NCBI RefSeq assembly: GCF_020379485.1
Contig: NC_063446.1
Span: 25,508,610-25,572,609 of the forward strand
Origin: Brassica napus
Taxonomy: Eukaryota > Streptophyta > Magnoliopsida > Brassicales > Brassicaceae
Direction of reading: 5' to 3'
Length of the DNA: 64,000 nt
Shown: positions 23,301 to 36,159 of the stretch, in pieces
Layout of the letters: each line of letters opens with the position of its first letter
Numbering within the stretch: position 1 is the stretch's first letter
The notes under the pieces: model-generated
Told to the model about the DNA's origin: nothing
Databases searched by the model: none
Seen by the model: only the letters and a program-made list of their open reading frames with translations
Translations under genes and position numbers: made by a program

Positions 23301-23424
23301 GATTGAACTTAAGATATATATAACTGTTTTAATACCATTGACATGCACAGATGCAAGAAGTACATCAGATATGAATCATGCAAGCATGACAAGAGTCAGG
23401 GGAAGTATCACTAAGGTAGATCCA

Positions 23425-24866
23425 TGATGATGATAGATTCTGATAAAAGGTTGGTGGATTTATGATATTCCGTGTTTTTAACGGTTTTAAACTCGTTTTG
23501 GAGCAATTAAATGGTCGGTTTTAATTAATGTTTTGGTCTATTTGATGCGTTTTGGTGTTCTTAAGTGTAATATGCAGGTTACTAGATAGCTTGCAAGAAA
23601 AGAACGCATTCGGGATTTATTCAGAAGCAAGATGGACCGAACAATGGACCGAATGAGAAGTATTGATCGTACATGACATAGATCGACCGATCCATTGTCT
23701 GTGGATCGATCGATCCAGAGCTAAGAAGAAAAGCCGTGAATTGTAGCGACATGCGTAGCGACCAGAACTTGTCGCTACGGTTTCATGCACTAGATCGACC
23801 GATCCGACCACTGAGGATCGACCGATCCGACCACTGAGGATCGACCGATCCCACGCTCTACGGGCTCCACACGCACCAATGAGCTTTTCACTCCTTTTTA
23901 CCCACTCCCCTCAAGGAGGGACGAAAGAACTGGACTTTTGGGACTCAGAAAAGAGGAGGGACGACCAAGAAGGAGATTTACAAGTTCTTGAGAGAGATTT
24001 GAGAGTTTTGTAACTTGTTTTGTGTGATTTGTGAAGATTTGTAAAGGAGTTCATCTCAAAACCATTTGGAGAAGATCTTCTGAACCTTTACTCTGTTTTA
24101 ATACAATCTTATCATGTTTTCTTCATCAAAATCGTGTGGTTCTTGCTTAGTTATGTGTGAGTAGTCATCTAGTTGGGTTTAGGGGTTCTCATAGGGGATT
24201 TCTTGATGTTTTGATTCATAAAACGTGTGTAGACTAAGGGATTACGTTTTGGTTCTTCATCTAATGGATTTCTTACTGCTTGAACTGAATTGATCACTTA
24301 GTTCATGATATCAGATTGTTTGATGCACCGAAAGTGACTGTTTGAACTTCCGAAAATACTTTAGATGAGCAAAGTGTCCTTAACCCTCGGAAGTTGATGT
24401 TATTGCGCTTTGTGAACATATTGAACCTGTTCTTAATGCTTGTTTAGAAATTGAAACTCAGCGGAAGTTAGTGTGGAGATTTCTATAACATAGAGAATTA
24501 GCGCTACGGAAGTAGGTTAATTCTAATATCGTGTTTGAGTTCTAGACGGTTCTTAATATATCCATGTGTCTGCCATTAATTGTATCTTGATTAAAAAGAA
24601 ATCCCTGAGAATTTCCAATGCCCAACGTTTGCTTTAAAATAGTATTCAAATCGTTTAAATCATCTTTTTACAGCTTGTTTATGTTTTGTGACACTAAAGA
24701 AAATTAAATAAAAAACATCAAAAATATATCTTCGTTCGCTGTAGCTATTAACTTGTCTGCAACTCTACGTGTGATCATCGGTCCCTGTGGATTCGATCCC
24801 GCATTACTACTGCGTACTTTACTGTGCACTTGCAGTTAGATAATCGGGTTAAAACTCGACACATCA
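23425..24866 (+). repeat. Athila-like (Ty3/Gypsy) LTR, about 1.44 kb
   Basis: The right boundary CTCGACACATCA is placed by the tRNA-Asp PBS six bases downstream. The left boundary TGATGATGATAG is tentative, chosen for a TG start near the limit of the SF3B2 fragment. The LTR contains GATCGACCGATCC motifs, including two 23-bp tandem units near 23800-23850. No second LTR was found, so the element is truncated. Confidence 0.65.
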
Positions 24867-24872
24867 AGTTTT

Positions 24873-24890
24873 TGGCGCCGTTGCCGGGGA
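24873..24890 (+). other. Primer binding site (tRNA-Asp type) of the Athila-like element
   Basis: TGGCGCCGTTGCCGGGGA matches the tRNA-Asp PBS typical of Athila-group elements, preceded by the usual AGTTTT spacer. Confidence 0.85.
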
Positions 24891-24990
24891 CCATTTGGTC
24901 ACCCTAGAGTTAATGATCAGTTTAAGACTATAGCATTTTTATTTTGTCTAATGTTTCTGTCTTTCTCTTTCTGTTTGTGTTTTCAGGTGA

Positions 24991-25485
24991 ATGAGCGGAT
25001 TTCATACTAGAAGCAAAGGATCATCGAATTTAATACCTTTGGAGTTAGAGCTCGGCCGCCTAGAGAGACAAGTGAAAAAGAAAAGACTTGAGTCCGCTGA
25101 AGAGGTTGAAATGGCTGAACACCAAGAAGACCAGTTTCAGGACAACCCGCAAAATCCAATTCCTGTAGATGAACGAGAAGGCAACAATGCTGGTGATAAT
25201 CAGCAGGCTGGTGTAGCTGCAAGACAACAGGCTGGAGTTGAAAAAAAACCAAAATCTTCTACAACTTCAACTGGTGATCTTGGAATTGGGCTTGAACAGC
25301 TTCATCTAATGTCAAAAGTTAAGAACATTGCTTCTCTGCAGCTATATGGAGAGGAGCAAGCGAGTGTAATTTCAAGCAAACAACTTCACCATAGAACGCG
25401 GTTCATCACAATGCCAGTACGAATAAGAAGTCAGATCAGAAGATTATGTCCTTTTCGGGTATCAGCTCTGTCTCTTCTTCCATAA
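24991..25485 (+). pseudogene. Athila-like gag, N-terminal remnant
   Basis: ATG at 24991 opens 164 codons (MSGFHTRSKGSSNLIPLELE, then a charged stretch and a Q/G-rich stretch). Only the first 80 or so residues look like the start of an Athila gag. The rest, from about 25250 after an A run, is unfamiliar and may be other sequence joined at a truncation point. No protease, RT or integrase follows. Confidence 0.55.
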
Positions 25486-27161
25486 GAAGATCAAAGAAAA
25501 CGACGGCCATTGCACAAGTCGTTTATCTCTATAGTTTGGACTTGACATAGCGCTTCAGAGAAAGGGAATAGAATTTTCATAAATCATTATTGTTTTTTTT
25601 TATGTTGCATTAGCTCTCAGTTAGGTCAATTTCTCAAATGAAAAATAAGTTTTTGAAATTAAGATACATATAAATGTACGTTTTAAACTTTGTCAAAATA
25701 TCATAACAAATACATTTCTCTTTCCGTAATTGTTAAACAGCGATGTTGTTCATGTTTCATTTGCGGCTTCGTATTTCCTTTCTTTTTGTATTGTCTAAAT
25801 TTATTCTTCCAAAAATACTTGGTTCGTACACTACTTTTTCTCTGTATTTATTTAGCAAATTCTTAATCCATTCATAAGTCTACCACCAAAAAGTAGAAAT
25901 TATTTACTCTATTATCATCAAGATTATAATTAAAAAAACAAAAAACATACAGACAATATACAAAAATTAAAATACAGAAAAAATATTTAATCTATTTTGT
26001 GTTTCAAAAAGATATGTTACTTAAATTTGCCAGTCTAAAAACCAGATAGATATAAATAACCAATTCAATGATTTAAGATTTGAAATCGCTTTTTAATTTC
26101 TTGAACATATACATAATTTATCTATTTTAAAAATATTGAACATTATTATATAATATTATATTTTACATATTTTTTTATTTGGTGTATGTTTTAAATTATT
26201 ATCTTTTATTAAACTCAATATTGCACCATGAAATGAATAAAAATATTCTCAGTTCTGAGACTTTTATTCAACAATCAACTCAAAAGAAAACTCCAAAACC
26301 TATAATAATACTTTGAAGTGCATTATCAAACAATTGTTATTCCGATGCATTTACTTATGATGATTTTTTGATCATTTTAAACTATGTTGAAAGTCATATA
26401 TACAGATCCTATTATTAAATTTACAAAATATAACAGAAAATAACCTAAATATTTTATTTTGTAGTGATAAGTACTATTATATTTTCGCTTTACATAATAA
26501 AACATATTTTACAAAAAAAAAAGACTCTGTCTAACAATAAAGAAAAAAATGAAATTAAATTCCCCATTTTATATCAATAAACCAAGCACAAAACAATGAA
26601 AATATTAAGTTAAACTGGTCAAATAAAAACAAATCTCCCCAGTTTGATGCAATAATTTACATATGAAAAATATGATTAAATTTAAAATATGAATTACCAT
26701 GAAAGTATGTGAAAATTATTACTCGCTTCAATATTTGAAACAAAAATTTACTATAACACCACTATTGATGTTGTTTGCAGCTTCAGAATATGACCAAAAT
26801 AATACAAATCAAATTATTTTGAGGCATTATTAAAATCACACAAGAGTATAAAAGATCAAAACTAAATCAAAAAGCAATAAAAAAATCCAAAGTATCTTAA
26901 TATGCTTTAATGTTGAAGACATTTTCCGGTTTATTAATTCTAAATTATGTTAAAATATTAAAAAAATAAACATCAATAAAATTATTGAAGAAAATTTAGA
27001 GACCGACCAACCAAAAACACTTACGCAAATAATAACTTATTAAGTTAATATTGGGAAAATGAGCCATGAAAAAAGAAAAAAAAAACAATACACTAAATAT
27101 AAAATAAAACAAAAACTAATCAAAACATTATATAATTATACTAATTAATTAAAATACATAA
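25486..27161. other. AT-rich DNA, probably the body of Helitron B
   Basis: No gene supported. The composition and the Helitron 3' end at 27190 suggest this is Helitron interior, but no 5' terminus was found. It is possible that the 5' end lies beyond the captured-gene block. Confidence 0.3.
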
Positions 27162-27190
27162 TCCGCGCGTAGCGCGGAAAAAGAATTTAG
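27162..27190 (+). mobile_element. Helitron B, 3' terminus only
   Basis: The perfect hairpin CCGCGC-GTA-GCGCGG is followed by AAAAAGAATTTAG and then T. The canonical end would be CTAG, so one C to T change is inferred. It lies 545 bp upstream of the MED26 ATG. Confidence 0.65.
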
Positions 27191-27735
27191 TTTTAATAAT
27201 ATTCAATTCAACTTATTTGTGCAATCACAATGGTAAACAATTTAATGTAAGTATTCAATTCAACTTATTACTATAATGGTAAGTTTTTTTTTAAAAAACA
27301 GGTACTACAATGGTAAGTAATTTTAACTTTCTAAGTATTCAAGGATTATTATTCCTACTACTAAGAATGGCAGATTATTTAACTTTTTAAGCATTCAATG
27401 AATATCCGGATTTGTAAAGATGCAAATCCCATCAGTCGTAGACATGCCATTAATAAAAAGCAATACATTATATTTTTTAGAAATAACTAATAATTATATA
27501 TTTACTAACCAGAAATTTATGTTTAATTATATTACAGGCTGTTCTAAATTGTGTCCTTTTGTTGGTTTATCTCGTGTCTTTGTTTGTGTTATCTTAGTTG
27601 GCTCCAAAAAATCTTTTCAAATTTTCTGGGGTAAGTTCTTGTGCACTCTCTGCAAGAGTTTTATCAGATTCTCAGAATTCTTTTGGAGTTTTATTCTATG
27701 TTTATTAACATGAATTCTGGATCCATTTCTTGCAG

Positions 27736-30088
27736 ATGACAATTATGAAACCATCGGCCTCTTTGGATACTTGGAGGGGCTATTTTCATCGAGGAGATTC
27801 TGATATCTTTGGGATCATCGAGCATGCCATTATGGTCGCTGCCACTGATTCCCCAGTGGAGCTCAAATCCAGGAGAGACGCAATCATCGAGCTTCTCTTG
27901 AGATATGACCAGCCCGATCTGTCTAAAGCTGGTGACAAAGAGACCAACAATAGCCGTAAGACCGTGGAGACAGATGATGGTGGTCATGAAGAAGATGAGG
28001 CGAAATTGAACGTTAATCAAATTGTTGATGAGGTCATGAGGATCAAAGATATCTTGTTGAACAAACATGTTGAGGTTTTGTCTCTTTGCTTTAATTACAT
28101 CAGAGGAAGTGATATATAGCTATAGGGTTTGTTTGTGATATTGGTTCTGATTGTCTGGTTTTGGTTTCTGTCATCTGAGCTTTTGCAGCCATCTGTGTTA
28201 TTCAAATCCCTGACAAAGCTTGCCTCCATGTCTATCAGCCTGGATCTTATTAAGGTTTGTTTCTGGTGCTGTTTTGGTGATGTATATGATTTGGTATCAT
28301 GGTTGGATCTGGAACAATCCAATGAACATTGGCTTACAATTTTAATTGTTATATATATAGAGAAATAAGCTCCTAAATTATGATTTTTTTTTTTAATTAT
28401 TAAAGTTCTTACTAAATGTTTATGGTTCCTATTTCCTAAAATCTCAGATCATGCATGTTTTGTATTAAAATATGTTGAATACTGATTGAAGGGCTTGCGT
28501 TCTTGCAGGGTAGTGAAATCGGAAAGGCTGTTAATCGCTTGAGGAAACATGGTTCCGATAATATTAGCAAACTTGCAAAGACTCTTATTAAGTAAGAGTT
28601 TGAAACTTTTTTAAGAAAATTTGTTTAGTCTCTTTGTGCGTGTACTCTCTCATTTGTGTGATGTGCATCAACACAAACTTTGGTAAAAGGTTCCAAGAGA
28701 ATCAAGTCCATGCAAACTAGCTGCACAAAAGATGTCTAAATTTCTTTAAAAATGTTGCTAGGAGCTACCCTTGTGCCAGTTGATTACTTACAACATTTAC
28801 TCCTAATATGTGTATTGTGTTTGATGTTTGCAAGTTTATGTTATTCTTTAGACATCATAAACTTTTGATATAAAATAATAAATAATAGTAAAATAAATGT
28901 CTCTAGGAACTGCTCTTATGCTAGTTGGATTTAGAACATTTACTCCCTAATATAAGTATTGTGTTTTTATGTATGTTATGTGCAGAAAGTGGAAAGAGAT
29001 GGTGGACCAATTGTTAAACATACCTAAGGAAGTTGCTGGTAATAGCTCTCCCTTTATGTAGCCTAGTCATTACGAGCAGCTCTCTTTTTCTTGTCCAAGA
29101 TTCATAATGCATGGCTCCTGCAGTTGCCGATGATGGGATGCCAGAGTCTGCAACTTTGTCAATAGTTGATGAAGCAGAAAACTTTCCTTCTCTTCCACAT
29201 GACCTAGATCTTTATGCTGAACCTACTGTATTAGAACTCTCTCAGGTTTATGAATATATCTTTCCTTTTTTTATCATATTTAATTTGGGCATTAATGAAG
29301 TGTTATTCTGACAAGTTTATTAATGTCTTGGCCACTTGAAGTTCTTAGATTCCTTGGACTGTGATGGAAGTGAGTTAATAGTATACTCTTTAGTATTTTA
29401 TTCTCTACTTGAAACTCTTCATATATATGTTTACACTCATGGGATGGTTTCAGATCTTCTTGACTTTGTGGAGCCCAAACATGAAAGAAAAGTGCAAAGT
29501 AGAATGATTAGGAGACCTGTTGGTACATGTGAAGCCAATGTGGTTGGGAGGGACACAAATAATCAACAGATGAGGAGAAAAGAAGCTGATGTTAGACCGA
29601 TGAGGCACTCAGCACCCGTTCTTGATGAGACTAGAAGACAACCAAAGCAAACCAGAGAACAAATGGTACGTACCAACCAAAGAAAGCCGAATGATGTTGC
29701 TGAGCAGAAGCGGAAACTTGCTGGATCTCAACAAGATGTGAGTGTATGGTTTAGTAAAACATTGATGTTTGGTTCGTTATTTTATGTTCCAAGTTCTAAC
29801 AGCTATTGTCTTTGTTGCTTGTCGCTATAAGAAACTCAAAGTTCTTGATCAAGAGGCAAAGTTTGAGAATGCAAAGCGGAGACTCCAAGAGAGCTACCAA
29901 CAACATGAGAAGGGTTAGTCATTCTCTTCTTGCATTTTTGATATTTCTACTCTTTTCAATATTTCAACTCTTGATGCCTCTTTAATTTTCTGTCAGCCAA
30001 GAGACAGAGGAAGATACAAGTACTGGAAACTATCCCAAATCAAAGCAAAGCCCAGAGACCTCTACTCAAGAGACCCGTGCGAAGATAG
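27736..30088 (+). CDS. MED26A: Mediator subunit 26-like protein with TFIIS N-terminal (LW) domain, 382 aa, nine exons
   Basis: Mediator 26 links Mediator to elongation factors in the nucleus through a TFIIS N-terminal helical domain. Exons: 27736-28074, 28189-28254, 28509-28591, 28986-29038, 29124-29245, 29342-29369, 29454-29737, 29832-29913 and 29997-30088, totalling 1,149 bases with every junction in phase and GT-AG borders. Residues 1-50 hold the plant-specific start (DTWRGYFHRGDSDIFGIIEH). The TFIIS-N domain spans about residues 95-185 (VDEVMRIKDILLN, LTKLASMSISLDLIK, IGKAVNRLRKHGSD, LAKTLIKKWKEMV). A low-complexity middle and a basic C-terminal coiled coil (AKRQRKIQVLET to LLKRPVRR) follow. 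I took ATG 27736, next to an acceptor-like TTGCAG. Likely counterpart of At3g10820. It appears intact. Confidence 0.88.
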
Positions 30089-31093
30089 TTACATTTTTCT
30101 TTGGGAGCATGAAGTTATTCTATACAGTTACTATGATGACCATTCACAGCTTATGATCGAAGTTAACATATTATTAATCATGATTACTGATGATAATTTG
30201 TGTAACTCTAATGTAGAAAACTTCAATGATTTTCTAGTTGTCTTGTAAACAAAGAACGTGGAAGATCTTCATCAGTCCCTAGTCAGGGCCTGTCTTAAGA
30301 TTTGAAGAGCTATAGACAATTTATTTTAACAATTTTGAGGGATTATGTTTAAGTATATGACCCTTACAATTTTGGGGTTTTATATAATGTTTTACTTGTC
30401 TATGGCTCATGATAAACTGAATGATATTAAACTGAGTTCGGTTTATTATTGATCTCGGTTTACACGAACCAAATCCAACAAAAACGGTCGATGATAAATG
30501 TTGACCCCGGTGGTAATCCGGTTTAAAAACGGTTTGGTAATCCGGTTTAAATGCGGTTGCGATTTATTTATATCGTATCATGAATTGTTGGGATTGTGTG
30601 AAGAAGTGGAAAAATGGGGAAGCAGCCGGTGAACCTAAACATATTGCCAATTACAAAACAAACTTCAATATTTAATTGACAGATCTTCTATTTTATATAT
30701 ATAACATGTTTAGGTTAAATATTTGTTAAAATGCGTGTAACCTAAAACTTGTCAAGGCCGACTCTGATTTTTACCTTTGTCGTTGTTTTTCTTTTAATAC
30801 TTAGCTACACTGTAGTTTCTGTCCATGCTTCAATATGAACTTGGTCCAAAAAAACAGTACATTTTTCTGATAGTGGTATTTACGTTTGGTTCACGATGAT
30901 GTTATATAGATTACAATTGCCAAATTTCCAAAGTCATGAATAGCTTTTGAGTAGTCCAAGTTAACTAAGGATATGTACGCGTAATTTTATAGCTAAACTA
31001 GTCTCAAATAAATGGTAAAAGCAGAAGTTAACCTGTCATTGAACTCAGAACTTGGAGTCGTTTATATGGACTTAAAGTACTATTACTCTATTT
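30089..31093. other. Intergenic DNA downstream of MED26
   Basis: Presumed 3' UTR, then AT-rich DNA with CGGTTTAAA-type repeats (about 30440-30560) that look like an old MITE. No gene supported. Confidence 0.35.
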
Positions 31094-31348
31094 TTATGGC
31101 TCTAATACCATTAAGAAAAAATTACGCAAGAGAACTAAGCAGGAAGAGGGGAGTAAGAGATACCTGATTACCGTCACTGCATAGAATGTCGTTGCACTCA
31201 CCGCGCCGTCCCTCAGGAACCGAGACAATGCTGGTGACTTTCCCCCAGGTGGCCAGAGAAGATTGAGTGGTATGGAGAGGCCAAAGAGCGAGAGTAAGAT
31301 CATTGTATACCATATTCCTCTGTATACAATCACGTCTCTTCTACTCAT
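31094..31348 (-). pseudogene. Multi-pass membrane protein of unknown function, copy B, 3' truncated by internal deletion
   Basis: ATG 31348 opens MSRRDVIVYRGIWYTMILLS then LSIPLNLLWPPGGKSPALSR and GAVSATTFYAVTVIRYLLL. The last is where copy A continues into several membrane segments. Here the sequence jumps directly to the gene's 3' end (the GCAGGAAGAGGGGA block, about 31138), so about 390 bp are lost and the frame runs into unrelated residues. Copy B keeps the N-terminal segment missing from copy A. No function is known to me. Confidence 0.6.
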
Positions 31349-31370
31349 TTCAATCGTCTCCACTGTATGA

Positions 31371-32815
31371 TATATATGTTCTCTACTCTCTTACACCCTA
31401 GCCTTGCTATATATATATATAGTAATCAGTAAGTAATAGGCAGGGACTGAACTAGGTTATTGAGGGGTTTAGATTATGCAGTACTAAGAGATCTTCACAA
31501 TCACAACTGACAAATAACTTTTAAATAACTAAATCAATAGACGGTGTTTAGAAACTAAATCAATAGACTTATCAGTTATGTTGAAATTTTATGGTGATTT
31601 TTGTTTCTCGCAATTTACACCAGTTATGTTGAAATTTTAGTTAAATTATTGATAGGTGGATTCCACTTTTTTCCTCTAAATTCTTCATGGATGAATGAAT
31701 TCGTAAAAAAAAAATTTCCTCTGCAATTTTTATGAAGAACAAAATGAACAAAAATTCATATTTTTTTTATTTTTTCAATTCTTGAAATGAAATGAAATTT
31801 TTCGGTTTGTTCATTTTTTCCATTCTTCCGGTGGTATTCTTGGGAGAATTAGGATTTCCAAGAAGATCTTCTATCCATGATCACAAAATTAACCAAAACA
31901 AGTAACACATTTATTTACTAAGTCACTATAATGTTAAGGAAAAATTGGAAAATATCATTTAAGAAAGTTGTTGACCAAAAAAAAAAAAAATCATTTAAGA
32001 AAGTTGTAGTAGTGGACATTGAGTACTCTGTAGTTCTAGTATCTCCATAAATAATTAAACATCTTATGATTGTCGTTGAATTAGGATTCTTGATGTGTTT
32101 TTTTTTCAGATTATGCAGTGCTAAATAAGAGAATGACAATCACGGCTAACAAAAAAAAATATGAATATACTTATATACGTTTGTAAATACTAACAAATTA
32201 AGTTAGAGTGTATGCGGATCATCCTCAGATCCTTTATCTCCATAAAGAGAAATCTCATACAAAGAATCAAATTTACAAAAATGATCTCATGAACAGTATG
32301 ATCATTTCAGAGAAGGAGGGGAAGAGTTTCTAGAAGATGAGTATGGTTCCGAATGAAAATTAAAAGTGTCCACACAAGATGACTGAATTGAGAGACCGAT
32401 TTTAACCATTTATAGGATACGTCTGATTTAACCATTAAACTCACCAAGCAATGCTTGGACCAACAATGAGTCAACTTTGGGCCATAGTTCATAATTTTGT
32501 TTGATTCTGTTTTATTTAATGAGTCACTAAATTACCCATTTTCATAACTTAGCAACAAACAAATACCAACATAAAGCCCTTTTACCAAAAAAAAAAAACA
32601 AATACCAACATAAATAAAATCTTAACTAGAAATAACAAACACAAACTTAAAGAAATAAAAATAAAAATTTAAACAAACTTAGGAAAAAATCTCGAGCTCC
32701 ACTTGGTTTTAAATTGTGCCTCCACCACACAATGGTATCATCAGTCCTAACACAAGCAGTAGGCTCAACAGAATGTTTTCTTTGGTCATAAAATGTTCAT
32801 TTCTTTTAATTTAGA
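31371..32815. other. Intergenic DNA
   Basis: 31371-31560 is duplicated at 12107-12178 plus 14946-15010 and gives the empty site of Helitron A. The remainder is AT-rich, with poly-A/T tracts near 31976 and 32590 that may mark old retroposons. No gene supported. Confidence 0.35.
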
Positions 32816-32850
32816 CTAGATTTGAACCCGCACATACGTGCGGATATATG
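32816..32850 (-). mobile_element. Helitron C, 3' terminus (minus strand)
   Basis: On the minus strand the hairpin CCGCAC-GTAT-GTGCGG is followed by GTTCAAATCTAGT, a typical Helitron 3' end. The 5' end should lie to the right but was not found before Helitron D at 33779. 32850-33778 is AT-rich and gene-free. Confidence 0.7.
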
Positions 32851-33778
32851 TTTGTTTTTAAAATAACATTTAAAATATAAAATAAGTTATAAAGATATAT
32901 ATTTAATATCAACTTTTACGTATATAATTTTATGATAATTTCAAAAAGAATTGGGATATACTATTCAATTTCGAAATTAGTTACTTAAATATATATAAAG
33001 TTTGGTCTAGACTAAATATGATAAACAAAATAATTGCATAATGGAAATGTATTTGGCTTTTTTTTAAAGAATGTTATTGTTTAGATGTATATTATGTTTC
33101 TGTTAGAAAATATCATATATGCATAAATTTAGGATAATTAGTTTAGTTTCTAATTAATGGTCTAACATAGACTTTTGTATGGTAGATAAAAAATAGGACT
33201 CTAAATTAATAGATTAGATAAATGTATAGAATAAGAATTTGAATAATTTTAGTTCGTGACAAGCTCATAGTAGACATAATTATCATACTAGAGTTAACAA
33301 TTTTAAAATTTGTTAGTGATACAACTTAAATATGTTTATAACATAAACGTTTGAACATAACATAGACACATCGTGAGTATTGTGTAAATTCTCAAATATA
33401 ACATATACTTGAGTAATTTATTGACATATTTTGCCTTTTGTTCCTCACAAAAGATAAGTAACTCATAACGTTCTTTTAATCAAGATATTGTACAATAAGT
33501 GACCATGAACATTTAATGATAGGATATCTAATTGTATTTTAATAGATATAATGATAAATCATAGTAGTGGGCCTAGAGGAGGTAGAATATGAGAAATTCA
33601 AATAAGATACGTAAGAGTATCACAATATATAATAAAGTTTATTCATATGATCAACAAAGAATTGACATACACTAATACATATTTAGTTGTAGACTTGAAG
33701 CATATCTGTTTGTTTTGAAGTCAGACTTGTAGCATTAAATAGTGAAATTAAATAACGTTTGAAAAATAATTGCGCTAA

Positions 33779-35243
33779 TCTCTATTATTAAAATAGAAGT
33801 ATCCATTAAAAAATATCCCTAAGTTTTCTAACTTATTTACACTTCCATGCCACTGAAAATTAAATTAAATTACTTATTTTAATGTTTGTCTTTTCCGGTT
33901 AAATTAATGAATTTTTCTTAATCAAATTTAAATTTAATGTCATTAAATAAAATTACCTATTTTAATGCTTGTCTTTTCCAGTTAAATTAATGAGTTTTCC
34001 TTAATCAAATTTAAACTTAATGTCATTAAATGAACCTAAAAATACATCATATTTAACGTAGCTTATTACGTACGAGTACGGCCCAATAATGAACTTGAAT
34101 TTTATTTTTACGAAAACGTGAATCACTTGACTTATGTAATATTTAAAATATATTAACTACAATATAACAAATGCATATAACCTACCTATACTTTAGTTTG
34201 AAATGATCATGTTCAAGTTTTATATAGTCAACTTACATCATGCATCGATCGATGTACAATATTCAAACCACCTATAGTTTTCGTTCTCTTTATAGGATGT
34301 ATCAACCAACCCATCATCCAATTGATTTTCTAAGCTTTATAAAAAAACAAATCAATAAATACAAACTCAAAATCCAATATCTTCTATTAATCAAAATAGA
34401 ATATCTTCAATGTCGTATCTTTAATGTACCTATTAAATATAGAAACTGTAACCATAATTACACTAATTATAAGAATAGATTTGATTCCAACCAATTGATC
34501 TATTACTTCGGTAATTGATTTGCTTGCAGAAGAGGAAACAATAAATTTAAAATTTATAAGAATATAAAGATATAGAGATTCCAACTAATTGCCTATATTT
34601 GCGTATGATTTCCGCATAATAAGTTTCAAATTGAACATTGAAAAATATAGAGATTTTTTTTTTAATATTTTACCGACACAAACTTAAACAAAACGAAGAG
34701 TTAAATGTAATTTTTTTTTGTTACACTTCCCGGAAAAAAACGGTTACAACATGGGCTTTCATAATATGGCCTTTTAACATATTAATGTATGGACATTTAA
34801 TAATTATCTTGACGAAAAACAAAGACTATAAATAATTTATTATTAATAAAAGTATGAAATTATTTACAATTTGATGACTAATTCATCGCCTTTTTTATAT
34901 GTTAAATTTTTCATGGAAGTTTAAAAATCATTTTATTTTCTTTAAACATGTATAACTAATTTATAATCTCTTATGTCATACTAAGTCATAATATAATATT
35001 TATTCATATTTTACATTAATAACCATTATTTTTATATATCGTCTACAATTCTCTAATTACGTCAATTTGTTCAATTTTTTATATGATATCGAATATTCAT
35101 CGTAAATAGATGGTTTAAGATGCCAAAAAAATTATTTACTTGGTGAATATAATACATCAAATATTACAAATACATTATTTTGCTAAATAAATAACCAAAA
35201 ACCGAAAATTCAAATCCGCGCTGGCGCGCGGGTCAGGATCTAG
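33779..35243 (+). mobile_element. Helitron D, 1,465 bp, non-autonomous
   Basis: The 5' end A|TCTCTATTATTAAAATAGAA and the 3' end, a CGCGC-TGGC-GCGCG hairpin followed by GGTCAGGATCTAG|T, match the Brassicaceae Helitron pattern. The interior has no coding sequence. An internal near-duplicate (CTTTTCCGGTTAAATTAATG at about 33891, variant at 33971) is present. Confidence 0.8.
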
Positions 35244-35323
35244 TGACAATTAAATTTCGTTTTGAAATTGATCTAAAATTTTGTATAAGAACCATAACTT
35301 GTTTGACGTGGACAATGGGCATC

Positions 35324-36068
35324 AAGCATATGTATTTTTAACATTGGACTGGTCAATCCTTAGAGGAAATTGGATGTGACACTATTTCTAGACAATAACT
35401 AACGTGTCTTACGCATGTATTTGAATGATGCAATGGAAGATGTTAGGCATTTGTGTGACTTCAAAACTTATAGAAAAAGATGATGCATGTGCTTGAATGA
35501 TGCAACTTAAGATCTAACTCCATAATATCATTTAAAATGTTCATCTTAAAATATTGAGGTAACCTTAGTTATGCTACTTAATCTCTTTTCAACATAATAT
35601 TGGTTTAATGAGTATGCTTATGTGAAGGTATGAGACAAGTTTAGGAAGTTATATATGAATTGAGGAACTGGATATCATTTCAGTGCACTGGTTTAATGAG
35701 TATGTTTAAGCATGTGTTTTTAAAATTGAACTGGTCAATCCATAGAGGAAATTGGATGTGAGATTTTTTCTACACAATAACTAATGTGTCTTAGGCAGGT
35801 ATTTTAATGATTCAATTGAAGATGTTAGGCATTTGCGTGACTTCAAAACTTATAGAAAGAGATTAGGCATGTGCTTGAATGATGCAACTTAAGATCTAAT
35901 TCCATAATATAATTTAAAATATTCAGCTTAAAATATTGAGGTAATCGTATGTAGTTAAGCTACTTAATCTTCTTTTAACATGATTTTGGTTTAATGAGTA
36001 TGTTTATGTGAAGGCATGAGACAAGTTAAGGATATATAAATTGAGGAACTGGATATCATTTCAGTGTA
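35324..36068. repeat. Tandem duplication, two units of about 370-385 bp
   Basis: Unit 1 (about 35324-35700) and unit 2 (about 35709-36068) share long blocks (ACTGGTCAATCC, GAAGATGTTAGGCATTTG, GATGCAACTTAAGATCTAA, GGATATCATTTCAGTG) and are roughly 90% alike by eye. They lie just past the 3' end of the mannanase gene. Confidence 0.8.
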
Positions 36069-36159
36069 CACTGAATTTAATTTTGTCACTTAACTTATTT
36101 GTTACAATTGATAATGAAAATAAAATGATCAAATTATTATAGAATAACCTTTTAAAATA

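Noticed and set aside
24780..24810. tRNA-like GGATTCGATCCC
   Set aside because: It lies in the Athila-like LTR; no acceptor or anticodon stem was found.
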